Assembly: GCF_964204645.1 (NCBI RefSeq)
Contig: NC_134030.1
Location: 15,652,447-15,716,446 of the forward strand
Reading direction: 5' to 3'
DNA length: 64,000 nt
DNA from: Tubulanus polymorphus
Taxonomy: Eukaryota > Nemertea > Palaeonemertea > Tubulaniformes > Tubulanidae
Position 1 is the first letter of the stretch. Every line of letters starts with the position of its first letter. The notes beneath the pieces were generated by a model. That model made no database searches. It was not told the origin of the DNA and saw only the letters and a list, made by a program, of their open reading frames with translations. The position numbers and the translations under genes are program-made. Below, one piece after another: positions 32,917 to 44,897 of the stretch.

Positions 32917-33676
32917 CAGGGGCGGATCCAGGGGGATGGGTAGACAGTATTGGAAGGAAATTTAAGGGCACCTTTCTGATCTTAGGGCACACCCAGTATC
33001 CAGGTCAATGCGAGCGCCGAAGGCGCGAAGTCCTCAGAGGGGGGTCTGGGAAACGAATTCGAGACAATATTTCAACAGATGCGGATAAAAAATGAAGCTG
33101 GCGAACCCATGAAAGAATGGTTGTCGCCAACTTCGCCTAGTGCCCCTATAATCTTTAAAAGTGCCCCTTAACAATTTATACAGAATACGGCTAAGTGCCC
33201 CTTCATTGTTAACAATCGGCAAAAATTGCCTCGTCTTCACATTTATCCTTATGTCGTGTGCCGGTCTACCAAACCAAAAGTGCCCCTAAAATTTTAAAAA
33301 TTAGGCCAAAAAGTGCCCTTTTCCTCAACATTTTCCGCGTATAGTGCCCTCTTCTAAAGTACGAGTGCCCCTTTAGCCCTCCCTGAAAAGGCAAGGACAA
33401 GGTGCCCTCATCTAAAGCATGAGTGCCCCTTGCAAAAGGAAAGTACCCTTTTTAATTTATCATGATTAAAGGCTTTACCAATATGATTATCTCTCCTCAC
33501 TTTCTCGGCAGCAGTATATACCGATTAATTTTATTATTATGCCCGGATTACGGACACGGAATTAGCTGTTGCTGAAATAATGCCGTCAAAAATATTGCCG
33601 GTGAAATTTCGAAGGGCACTTAAAAATTCTAGACCGTATTGGGCAATACGGCTAATACGGTCTGGATCCGCCCCTG
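32917..33676. mobile_element. Non-autonomous DNA transposon with CAGGGGCGGATCCAG ends
   Basis: The 15-bp ends caggggcggatccag and ctggatccgcccctg are perfect inverted repeats, 760 bp apart. Both sides carry gaaat (32912-32916 and 33677-33681), a candidate 5-bp target duplication. The interior has at least eight copies of an agtgcccct motif and no transposase. The ends recall hAT-type elements, but hAT duplications are usually 8 bp, so the superfamily is open. Confidence 0.82.
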
Positions 33677-33943
33677 GAAATCACCACACTGCAGACATGT
33701 CCCTCTTCACCAGAACAGCGTTTCGATCACAGTCGTTTCTACGAAGAAGCAGCAAACCTCCGTTGCGCCATCAATCGACGGGAAGCACCGTTAATGCACG
33801 GTTGCGAAACATCCGATTGCGAAATAGCAAGCAGCAATCGATGACATCCGATATTCGAAGTTAACAGTTTAACCAACTACATCTACATAAGCCTCGGCAA
33901 GATGACTTACTGCGTTCCGGATGATCTCTGGCGTCTATTGTTT

Positions 33944-34100
33944 CCGCTGCCACCATGTTATGATGTCCTCCGATATCAGGACTTGAAATATATTCGACTG
34001 TCAGAGCGTCAGATAACAAAAACACATGACAAGAACGACCGCCATACTTGGAACTACTTTTATTGATGTATATATACACAATCATATCACAAACAGTACA
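33944..34100 (-). repeat. Gypsy3 LTR 3' end and primer-binding site (right arm copy)
   Basis: Inverted copy of 30863-31019. Here the leader continues intact into the MITE-like element and gag, so this is the copy in element context. Confidence 0.6.
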
Positions 34101-34439
34101 AATAGCTAGAAAATGCAACGATAGTGCATTGTCAATTAAAGCAAGTGTACATTGGTTGTTTAGGTTTTTCGTTGGGAAAATTAATGTTTAATCATTATTT
34201 AAATATCCGAGGCGAGCTTTTCCAGGAATTTATAAAGTTGAGCTTTACACAAGGAATTTTTTGTAGTCCGATATCCGTGATTACCTCTGGCGTGGAGAGC
34301 GTAAAACCAACCGTAGAGTCAAATATTTTACCAAAAATTTCTATGATTGATAAAAAGATTGAGTGATAACATGCAAACAGTATTATCTGAATTCCACTCC
34401 ATTTCAAACTCATCATCTTTACACAAACTCGTTGAACAG

Positions 34440-35023
34440 TTCAAAATCGCGTGGCTTGAATTATTACGATAACTAAAATTAGGGACCAAAATACTTGCTC
34501 ATCTGCACTGGCTACCAATTTAACAAGGGATTGAATTTGAGTGTTTGATATTGTAACAATACCATACTGAATTATGGTTTCAGTTTCTACTTTTTGATTG
34601 AACATTTATATCACATATTGGGTCATTTTTACCAGCATATATGGAATAACCTATCCATATATCATTTTCAATTTTATACACTCTGACTTTTGAGATGTCA
34701 TTCAATCAATGCATTTATATGCGGTCGTCGCTTTCAATAGCCACCACGGACTGGCTCCTTATTACCTCCTTGGCGGCTCCTTATTACCTCCTTGGCGATA
34801 CGTTGGCGGACGATCCCACACGTTTCTTGCTCCAGCCCTAGAATGCGCAATTATAGTCGTCATGAACACCCGATTTGAATTTAAATTCAAAAGACTCCTA
34901 AAAACACACCTGTTTACTCGATTACTCTATAGCGCCTTTGAACATTTATATGCAAGAATCAGTGAAATTGGCGCTTTATCAGTTGTATTCATCATTCAAA
35001 CCCACAATTCTCCTATCTTATGA
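34440..35023 (+). pseudogene. LINE ORF2 3' remnant (right arm copy)
   Basis: Copy of the 29950-30530 remnant. LHWLP with a following stop is readable near 34505, and RLLKTHLFTRLLY near 34890 in the 104-residue ORF starting at 34709. That ORF is not a gene in its own right. Confidence 0.5.
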
Positions 35024-35088
35024 ATATGGAGACCCATCCTCGTAAGAAAATGAATAAATAGGCTATGTTGCGTTCATATCATTTGATA

Positions 35089-35152
35089 TGAGGTTACGTG
35101 TCATCTTTAATTGAAATGTGGTGATTTCAATTTAAGATGACACGTGGCCTCA
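35089..35152. repeat. Imperfect 29-bp hairpin (right arm copy)
   Basis: Inverted copy of 29811-29874 with no difference noted in the stem. Confidence 0.7.
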
Positions 35153-35398
35153 GTAATTGGAAATTGTGGCTTTCATACCAGAGGGCGAGAGGGCGAGACA
35201 CCTCTCATCACAGCTAGGCACTAGCGAGAACGGTTATTAGCGCGTTTGCTATTACTGTAGTACAGTGATTGCGAAAGCAACCATGCTCGGATAGATAGAT
35301 GTAGCGAGGCTTGGACGAGAACGGTTGATTGCGTGTTTGTTATATACAAGGGGAAGTAATCCCCACTCATCACCACAAGTAATTTTTTTTTCTTATAA

Positions 35399-35833
35399 AT
35401 GGGAGAGAGTGAACAACACACAGAACAAATTGATGTTAATGAAAATCAATATTATTGTACATATTGTAAAAAATACATTGATAAATCTCATAAAGCACGT
35501 CATGAAAAAACTGCAAATCATATAAAAAATGTTATAGATTTTGAAACTCCAGAAAATTCAAGTGAAAGAAAAGAACGATTAGATGATATGAAAAAAAACG
35601 AAATAAAATGTGAAGTTTGTAATGAATTTATAGTAAAACGGAATTATAAAAGACATCTCGAATCACAAAGACACCATCATAATTTGAGTAATAATGTTTT
35701 AGGAATAGATTATTTCGATGATAAACCTCAACAAGTAAAAAAACCAACTTCAAAAACTAAATCCATTTCAAATAAACATTACATGGAAAATGTTAGAAAT
35801 TATATCGATTCACTAGAAATAAGATACAATTAA
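35399..35833 (+). pseudogene. Element A zinc-finger N-terminus of PolB (right arm)
   Basis: Same 144-residue ORF as 29130-29564, with one replacement (Asn for Asp at about residue 67). Two zinc-finger units and the YMENVRNYIDSL linker are kept. A frameshift separates it from the PolB remains. Confidence 0.75.
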
Positions 35834-38671
35834 AATTTTAGAAACATTACATAGTAAAATTGGTCCTGCAGCCATTATAATTTAGATTTTTTAAAGGTAC
35901 AAAAATAGAAGATAATAGTAAATTTAATGAAATAATGGGAAAATATTAGATTTGATAACAGATGTTGAATATCCAAAAATTAGCATCTCTGGAAAAGTAA
36001 GTCAGAAGAGAAAATGGATTATAATATTCAAACACTCTCTGAAGAAATAATTTCAAAAACACAAATAAAAGAGAAGTTAGAAAAAATATTTAATGAATTT
36101 AAACGTCATATTGAAGAAAGATATTTTGAGGGTTCTGGTTTAAGATTGAATGAAATTATATTTTTAGATTTAAATGTTTATAATACAAAAATGAATAAAA
36201 CATCAAAAAGTAAAACAATGTTTAAAAATGATTCAAACTTTACTACAGAAAAGGATATTAAAGCATCAAGTTATATAAAATAACCATTTAGAACAAAAGC
36301 AGTAATAAATGTTCAAAATGAAGATAATACATGTTTTCTATGGTCAATTATTAGTTGCTTACACCCAACAGAAGATATTACGCATAGATTTAGAATAACA
36401 AATTACCGGAAATATGAAACATTATATGAAATTGATCAATATCCAGTAACTATAAAGATGATTCCTAAAATAGAACAAGTTAATAATTTAAAAATAAATG
36501 TATTTGAATTAATGCAATTACCAAAGACAAAAGGTGAAAATATTAAAGATTATACATTAGAAGCTTTATATTTAACAGAATATTATGATGATGAAAATGC
36601 TATAGATTTGTTATATTACAAAAAAGATGAAAATGAACATTATATGTGGTTAAAACAAATTGATTTATTCTTTAGAACAGAAAGTGATCATCATCGTAAA
36701 ATTTATCTATGTAGAAAATGTTTTTCTAAATTTATGACTGAGAATACATTATTAAAACATAAAGAATTATGTGATAATAAAGATTTTTGTAAATTAATAA
36801 TGCCAACTAAAAAAGATTGTAAGTTGAAATTTACTTATCATAAATTTAAGAATATTGTTCCATTTGTAATTTATGGGGATTTTGAATCGTTGAATTAAGA
36901 ATTAACTGATCAAGATAGAAAAGAAATATATAACAAAAAGCAATTTTTAAAATCAATGGATAAAGGAAATGAATTAAATGAAGACATAAATCAAGACCCA
37001 CCAATCATAAACACAATTTAAAAAGTTCATCAAAGAGCTGCTGCTTATGGAATTTACATAAAATCAAATTATCCCGAATTATATGAAAGTCAATATATTT
37101 CTTTTAGAGGTGAAAATGTAGTTAATGATTTTTGTAATAAAATAATTCAATTAGAAAGTGATTTTGCAGAATTATTAAACAAAAATAAAGGAATAGTTGT
37201 GACAAAAGAAGATGAAATTGATGTTAATCATGCAACTCATTGTTGTTATTGTGAAAAACGTTTTTATTCATTTGATAAAAAAGTTAGAGATCATGATCAT
37301 TTAAATTCAAAATACCGCGGAGCTGCTCATGAAGATTGTAATTTACAAGCTAAGAAAGTTAATTTCGTACCAATATTATTTCATAATTTATCAGGCTATG
37401 ATACCCATCTATTTATAAAACAATTATCGGGAAAATTGGGCGCAATTAATCAAGATATAGAAGAATATAATGCTATGAATGGCGCAAATGTAAGAAAATA
37501 TGATTTTAAACTATTAGCTAAGACATCTGAAAATTATATTTCATTTCATTTTGTTTGCATTTGATTTTTGGATTCTTATAGATTTCTAGCAAGTTCATTA
37601 GATAATTTAGCAAAAGGTTTAGTTGATAATGATTTTATAATAACTCAACATTATTATCCAAATGAACAAGATTTTGAATTATTGAGATATAAAGGCGCAA
37701 TTCCTTATTCATTTTATAAAACGCATGATGATTTTAATGTAACAGAATTATCAAAAGAACAATTTTATGATCAATTAAAAGAGGAGTATGTGAAAGATGA
37801 AGTGTTTAATAGAACATTAAATATTTGGAATCACTTTAAGATAAAAAATCATGGTAAATTAGTAGAATTATGTTTAAAATCAGATGTTATGATATTGGCT
37901 GATAAATTTAGAGAAGTTAATTTGAATCATTTTAATGTTGATCCTTGTTATTGTTATTCAAGTCCTGGTTTAACTTGGCAATGTGGTTTAAAATATACAA
38001 ACGTAGAATTAGATTTATTAAAAGAACCAGACATGGCTTTATTATTTGAAAAATCAATTAGAGGTGGAATTAGTTTTAATTTAAGGCATACAGAAAAAGA
38101 TTTAACTGAAGAAGTTAGAGATTTATTTGAAATATATAATCCATCAGATTATGTTTATGATTTATCAACTGAAGATGGAACATTTAACTGTGGATTTCCA
38201 TTAATAGCGGTCAATACTGACGCCTACATACTAAAAATCAAGACAAATGACATAACAAAAGACTTAAAAACATTAAAAGATCATTTTGATTTCAGCAATT
38301 ATCCCAAAGATCATGAACTATTTAGCAATGATAATAAAAAGATTCCTGGTAAGTTTAAAGATGAATTAGGGGGTGATGAAATGATTGAATTTGTTGGGAT
38401 AAGAAGTAAAATGTATAGTTATAGAACAAAAGATCATGAAGCTAAAAAGTTAAAAGGAATAACAAAACATGTGATTGATAAACATATAGAATTTCAAGAT
38501 TATATAAAGTGTTTATATAACTCATTTGTAATGAAACATAAAATGAATTGTTTAAGATCAGAAGATTACGAGATGTACATTAATGAAGTTGAAAAAACTA
38601 GTTTAAATCCATTCGATGATAAAAGATATATTTTAGGTGATGGAATAAAAACATTACCTTATGGTTATTAA
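35834..38671 (+). pseudogene. Element A PolB lacking the polymerase palm (right arm)
   Basis: Copy of 26291-29129. It is slightly better kept: the last 367 codons (37568-38671) are open because the TAA and frameshift of the left arm are absent. The internal replacement between KSIRGGI and YILKIKT is identical, so the palm deletion predates the duplication. Tyr for Asn (TYHKF) and Ser for Asn (RGGIS) are other arm differences. Confidence 0.88.
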
Positions 38672-38734
38672 AACATAAAATCAAGATCATCATACTCGAA
38701 ATCACTACTGGTTTCTTCATTTTTATTTAATTGT

Positions 38735-39977
38735 TTAGGTTCTTCCATTTAATTTTTTTTCATTTAAATAAAGTTCTATATTGTACTTTATTTCATCTCG
38801 CTCTCTTTGTTTCTTTTTGTTTGTTAATTCATCAAATGGAATTATAATATCGATGTTTAAAAGATTTACAATCTTATTTAAAAAGAATTCATAATTAATT
38901 GAATCTGTTATTCTATTATCCACATAATATCTTAATATTTTTTTGAATGTTTCTTTTATATTTTCCATATCTTCTTCTGTTAATTTAGGTTTTTTTTATA
39001 GTAATCGTTAAATAATAGATATAAATACATTTTCTTTTCTTGTGTGTTAAATGTTGACGGAATAATTGTTTTTATTATATCTTTTTTAGTTATTTCACCA
39101 TTTTTATTTTCTATCATTTTCATTTTTTCAAGCCATTGCTAATATTCTGGTGTATGATCTTCCATAGAAAATATCTTTAAAATTTCATCTAGATATTTTA
39201 ATTTTGGTTCTAAAGGAATATCTCTAGTTTTTTCATCACCCCATAAATTTTTTTTGCCATCCACATTCATTAAAAAATAACACAGGACCTTCTTGGCTTA
39301 AGTGCCCATAAATACATTGTTTTTCTATCATATCTTGGTAATAGATCTTCATTAAGTTCTTGGTATTTACTTACGTTTTCTTTATGTTTTATTGTTCTAT
39401 TATGTAGATTTAAATTACTTGGTGTAATAATCAATTTACAATATTTACAATAATATGTTTTTCTTACTAATTCATTATATTGTTTTTCCAACTTTTAAGT
39501 GTTTCTTCATTATCTGGTAACGTTTTCTCATATTTCATTTTTTCTAATATATTATTTTTTCTTTCATTGAATTCAGTTTCAAATTTATTAGAAATTTTAT
39601 GTATATGTACTTTACGAAATTGAAGATTCTCCCAATCTTCTATATTTCCAGGGCTATATTTTATTCGACAAGGCTCACAGAAATAATCTTTTATATTACC
39701 CTTATCATAGAATAAGAAAGGTCTTTTCCAAATAATTTCAGATTCAACTTCAACAGAATTACTATTACTTTCATTACTATCAACATTAACCGTTGCGTCA
39801 TTAATTTTACACTTCTCTAAATGTTTTTTAACATGATTTCTTGAGAATAATTTATTACAATTTGGGCAGTTTAGTTTAGGGGGCTTATAATTTTTATCAT
39901 GTTTTTTTCATATGTCGAGCCATATTACTTTTTCTTAGAAGTTCACCACAAATTTCACATGGTATCTTCTCATCCAT
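38735..39977 (-). pseudogene. Element A opposite-strand zinc-finger protein (right arm)
   Basis: Inverted copy of 24982-26227 with the same frameshifts and stop. The 77-residue and 73-residue open pieces are identical to those of the left arm. The small acidic TAAATG-start ORF is also present (38668-38748). Confidence 0.65.
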
Positions 39978-40046
39978 TTATTAAGGAAAAATTTTATTAA
40001 AATTAATTTTTAGTGATGAGAGGTAATATTTTTGTTCTATAAATAA

Positions 40047-40630
40047 TGGGTTGATTTAAAGAATATAGAATATTTGTTGATTCTAGAAGACTTAAAAATT
40101 ATAAATCACATAATTTATTAGTACAATTAGATAGAGAATTTAATAATTGTGTAGATTAAAAATTAGTAAATATTAGTTTATGTAACTCATTTTACAATAT
40201 ATCGAATAAAACTGTTGAACATAGAGCCTTTTTAATTTTTAATAAAAATAAAAATGAATGGGCCTATATATATTTAAAACCAGGGTTATATATTTTAGAT
40301 ACATTGGCACAAGAAATTAATAGAAAAGCCTGGCACAAGTCAGGTAATAATTCCGGGTTTAATATTAGATTTTTAAAAAGTGAGAGTTCTAACAAAATAA
40401 AGGTAAGGTTGGCTGATATTGAAAATCATAAATTTATGGTAAAAAAACCTATAGCTAAACTGTTAGGAATTCCTCCAGATAGATCTTTTACAAATATGTT
40501 AAAGAATGTTAAAGAATTTGGAACGCAAATAAATTATAATTTAGCTGAGTGTGATTTCAAACCATGCATTCCTAAATTTAATAATTTTAGATTAGAAATT
40601 AGAAATCATAATGGATACTTAATTGATTTA
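40047..40630 (+). pseudogene. Element A penton-like protein, cut at the inversion breakpoint
   Basis: Copy of 24281-24913 missing the last residues after NGYLIDL. The ORF then runs through junction filler into element B. Differences from the left arm include Arg for Lys (FNIRFLK) and Thr for Ala (EFGTQ). Confidence 0.75.
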
Positions 40631-40641
40631 TATGAGCTCAC

Positions 40642-43600
40642 AGTGATAAAAGATATTATAAAGAACATTTAAAATCTAAAAGTCATATTAGAAATAAGAA
40701 TAATGATATTTTAGGTGAAGATTATTTTGATAAAGATAATGATAAGAAACAGAAGACAATTAAAAGCATAAAAAATAAATTAAACAATAAAAGACCATAC
40801 ATGGAAGATGTAAGAAAATATATTAATTTATTGGATAATAAAATAGATATAGAGCTAACCGAAGCATTTAAAAGTGATATTGGTCCAGCAGCTATTGAGT
40901 TTAAATTTCATAAAGGAAAAACATTAGAAGAAAATAAAAAACATTTAGAAAATATGAAAGAAATAATAAAAATAATTACAGATGTTGAATATCCTAAAAT
41001 TAGTATATCTTCTAAAGTAAAGTTTATAAAATCTGAAGATAAACCAATATATAATATAAATTCTCATTCACAACATATTATATCTAAACAACTTATAGAT
41101 GATAAATTAGATAAATGTTATAATGAAGTAAAATCTAAAATAGAAGAGAAATATTTTGAAGGATCTTGTTTTATATTTGATAAAATAATATTTATGACTT
41201 TACATGTTTATAACACAAAATGTAATAAGTTAACTAAATCAAAACCAATTGATGAAAATAATGTATCATATTATAAAGAACCAGATATTGAAGCATCGAG
41301 TTATATTAAACTACCATTTAAAACTAATGCTGTAATAAATGTACAAAATGAAGATGATAAATGTTTTCTATGGGCTATAATAAGTTGTTTACACCCAACA
41401 GAAGATATTACACATAGTTTTAGATTAACTCATTATAAACCATTTGAAAATAATTATAAGATAGATAAGTATCCTGTTAGAATTAAAAACATCCCAAAAA
41501 TAGAAAGAGATAATAATTTAAGAATAAATGTATTTGATTTAATCAAATTACCAAATACAAAAGGTAACAATATAAAACATTATACATTAGAACCTTTATA
41601 TCTATCAAAAGATTATGATTCAAACGATGTTATAGATATACTATATTATGAGAATCATTATATGTGGATTAAACAAATAGATTTATTTTTTAAATCAGAA
41701 AATGATCACCATAAAATATATCTTTGTAGAAAATGTTTACATAAATTCAGTAATGAAAGTACATTATTAAATCATAAACAATTATGTGAAAATCATGATT
41801 ATTGTAAATTAGTTTTACCAAATGAAAAGGATAAAATATTAGAATTCAAAAAATATGATTACAAAAATAAAGTACCATTTGTTATATATGGAGATTTTGA
41901 ATCATTCAATAAAGAATTAACTGATCAAGATAGAAAAGAAATATATTATAAAAGAAAGAAATTAAATTCTAATGAAAATGATTATTCTGAAGAACCACCA
42001 AAAACAAATACTATTAAAAAGATTCATCAATCAGCTGCAGCTTTCGGGTTATATATTAAATCTGATTATCCAGAACTAAAGTGAAAGAAGTGATTGAAAG
42101 TGAATATTATCATTATAGAAATGAAAATGTTATCAATCATTTTTGTGACTTATTAATTGAATATGAAATAAGATTTAGTAAATTATTGAATACAAATATA
42201 GAAATTATAATGACAGAAGAAGATAAAGAAGGATTTGCGTTTGCAGATAAATGTTATTATTGTGAAAAGATATCTAATTTTAGAGATAAAAAAGTAAGAG
42301 ACCATGATCATTTGAACGGAAAGTTTAGAGGCGCTGCACATTAGAATTGTAACTTACAAGCTAAGAAAATTAACTTTGTACCAGTTATATTTCATAATCT
42401 ATCAGGATATGATGCACATTTATTCATCAAACAGTTATGTCATAAAATAGAAGAAATCAATAATGAAATAGAAAGATTAAATTCAAATAGATCAAAAGAT
42501 AAAATACCAACTTATAAATTTAGAATGTGAGCTAAAACATCTGAGAATTATATATCATTCCAATTTGGTTGCCTAAGATTTATAGATTCATATAGATTTT
42601 TAAATAGTTCATTAGATAACTTATCAAAATCATTAGTTGATGATGAATTAAAAATATTAAAAGAATATTACCCAAATAATGATGATTTTCAATTAATGAG
42701 ATATAAAGGCGCAATTCCATATTCTTTCTATAAAAATCATAATGATTTCAATATAACTGAATTATTAAAAGAACAATTCTATGATGAATTAAAAAATGAA
42801 TATGTTAAAGATGAAGTATATAATAGAACATTGAATATTTGGAATCATTTCAAAATAGAAAATCATGGGCAATTAGTAGATTTATATTTAAAATCAGATG
42901 TGTTATTATTAACCGATATATTCGAAAGGTTTAGAGATGTAAACCTAAAATATTTTAATATTGATCCTTGTCATTGTTATTCATCACCAGGTTTAACATG
43001 GGATTGTGGATTAAAATTTACAGATATAAAAATGGATTTGTTAACAAATATAGATCAATTACTATTATTTGAAAAATCTATAAGAGGAGGAGTTTCAGGT
43101 GTATTAGGTGATAGATATTTCAATGTAAATGATAACCCTGGATATAAGTTATTATATATAGATGCAAATAATTTGTGTGGTTGGGCAATGATGGAACCAC
43201 AACCTTATGGAGTATTTGAATTAACTGAAGTTTTACAGAATGAAAATAATGATAAATTTGATTGGAAGACAAGAATTCTAGATATTGCAGATGATTCAGA
43301 TACTGGTTACTTCTTTGTTGTAGATTTAGAATATCCTGAACATATTAAATTTAAATCTAGAAATCTAGCATACTGCCCCGAACATAAAACTGTAACTCAT
43401 GAAGAATTATCAAATTACCAAAAAAGAATTAAACCCGAAAATCATATTCATACAGAAAAGTTAATGGTAACTCAGGAAAATAAATATAATTATGTAGTAC
43501 ATTATAGAATGTTAAAGTTTTATTTGAATCAAGGAATGATTCTAAAAAAAGTACATAGATATATTTCATTTAGTCAATCTAAGTGGTTAGAAAAATATAT

Positions 43601-44497
43601 AGATTTTAACACCAAACAGAGAACTGAAGCTAAAACTGATTTCGAGAAAGATTTCTTCAAGTTAATGAATAATGCATTCTATGGTAAGACTTGTGAAAAT
43701 ATTAGAAATAGAAATGATATTGAGTTAGTTAGTAATGGTAAAAGAATTAGACATTTACAAACATATCCTAAGTTCATTGGTAACAGAATATTTGATGAAA
43801 ATTTAGCCGCAGTTAAAATGAGAAGAACATCAATGAAATTTAATAAACCAATCTATGTTGGCGCTTCAGTTTTAGAATTATCAAAATTACTAATGTATGA
43901 ATTCTATTATAATGTATTACAACCACTTTTTGGAGAAAAACATATAGAAATATTATATTTTGATACTCACAGTTACGTATTAAAGATAAAAACTGATAAC
44001 ATAACTGATGATTTAAAAACATTAAAACATGATTTCAGTAATTATCCTAAAAATCAAGAATTGTTTTGCAATGATAATAAAAAAGTTCCTGGTAAATTCA
44101 AAGATGAATTAGGTGGTGAAGAAATGATTGAATTCATTGGTATTAGATGTAAAATGTATAAAACTAAATATATAAAACTAAAGAACATGAAGCTAAAAAG
44201 TTAAAAGGAATAACCAAAAGTGTAGTAGAAAAGAATATTCATTTCAAAGATTACATAAATTGTATATTCAATGAAGAAGTTAGAAAACATAAAATGAGAT
44301 GTTTAAGATCTGAAGATCATGAAATGTTTATTGAAGAAATTTAAAAGATAAGTCTAAACCCATTTGATGATAAAAGATATATTTTAGATGATGGAATTCA
44401 TACAGTTGCTTATGGATGTAATTTAGATGGATACTTAAAATTTAAAAGAGAAGAAACAAAAGAGAACGACATAATGAAAAGAATTCTAACGTGTTAA
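40642..44497 (+). pseudogene. Element B zinc-finger/EndoVII/PolB protein
   Basis: Protein-primed-type DNA polymerase B that would copy the viral DNA. The frame is open from the breakpoint, through the zinc-finger tail, to 42084. Exo I is YGDFESFN (41884-41910); an endonuclease-VII-like HNH unit (CYYCEKI, RDHDHLNGKFRGAAH) is at 42252-42341; Exo II is FHNLSGYDAHLF; Exo III is YLKSDVLLLTD. Motif A is YIDANNLCGWAM (43152-43190), motif B is FKLMNNAFYGKT (43657-43692), and motif C reads YFDTHS (43956-43973) instead of DTDS. Lesions: frameshift near 42080, TAG 42342, TGA 42528, frameshift near 44165, TAA 44342. Confidence 0.92.
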
Positions 44498-44526
44498 TCA
44501 AATTTTAATAAAAATATGTTATTAAA

Positions 44527-44850
44527 ATGGAGAGTAAACAAGCGCACAGTGAGAAAAACAAATCATTTCTAGATAGAATAAAAGATACTACAAATGTAAA
44601 ATCTGTAGATTATAAATTCAAAAAGTTAACAGAATTAACAATTCATAAGAAATATCTAATTACAAATATTGATACAGTTACTAATAACTATGGAGATAAA
44701 TTAGTTATACACTTAGAATATGAAGGATTAAAAGGAAATACATATAAATTCAGAACATATTTGCCGGATAGATTTCATAGATTATCAAGTGAAGATCTAG
44801 AAGAATTATGTTCTGGAGATTTCTATTTCGTATACAAAGGTAAGAATTAA
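44527..44850 (+). CDS. Small OB-like protein, possible single-strand DNA binder
   Basis: An intact 107-residue ORF. The pattern KKLTELTIHKKYLITNI, then YGDKLVIHLEYEG, TYLPDRFHRLSSEDLEEL and FYFVYKGKN is alternating beta-strand with a LPxRF motif, as in small OB-like proteins encoded beside PolB in Polinton-type elements. A role in coating replicating DNA is inferred. The start follows gttattaaaATG, unlike the TAAATG of the structural genes, which would fit early expression. Element A lacks it. Confidence 0.6.
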   Translation: MESKQAHSEKNKSFLDRIKDTTNVKSVDYKFKKLTELTIHKKYLITNIDTVTNNYGDKLVIHLEYEGLKGNTYKFRTYLPDRFHRLSSEDLEELCSGDFYFVYKGKN

Positions 44851-44897
44851 AAAGGGCACCATGAAATAGATTTCGAATAAGAAAATGTGTAAAGTAA

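Larger units (their letters stand above)
31890..34100 (-). mobile_element. Gypsy3: 5' fragment (LTR, leader, gag)
   Basis: On the minus strand: LTR end (34100-33956), primer-binding site, leader interrupted by a MITE-like element (33676-32917), then gag (32487-31890). The pol region and 3' LTR are absent; the gag end abuts element B flank. The LTR and first 118 leader bases belong to the duplicated right arm. Confidence 0.75.
33838..40630 (-). repeat. Right arm of the giant inverted repeat
   Basis: Inverted copy of 24329-31125. The inner end is continuous with the Gypsy3 leader. The outer end stops in the penton-like gene at 40630 and is followed by ten unmatched bases (tatgagctca) and then element B at 40641. 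The arm is therefore in derived context at its outer end. Confidence 0.95.

Noticed and set aside
24329-40630. Head-to-head dimer of a replicating linear viral genome as source of the palindrome
   Set aside because: The arms include a LINE remnant and a Gypsy LTR, and the spacer holds gag and a transposon, so the duplication happened in the chromosome after integration.
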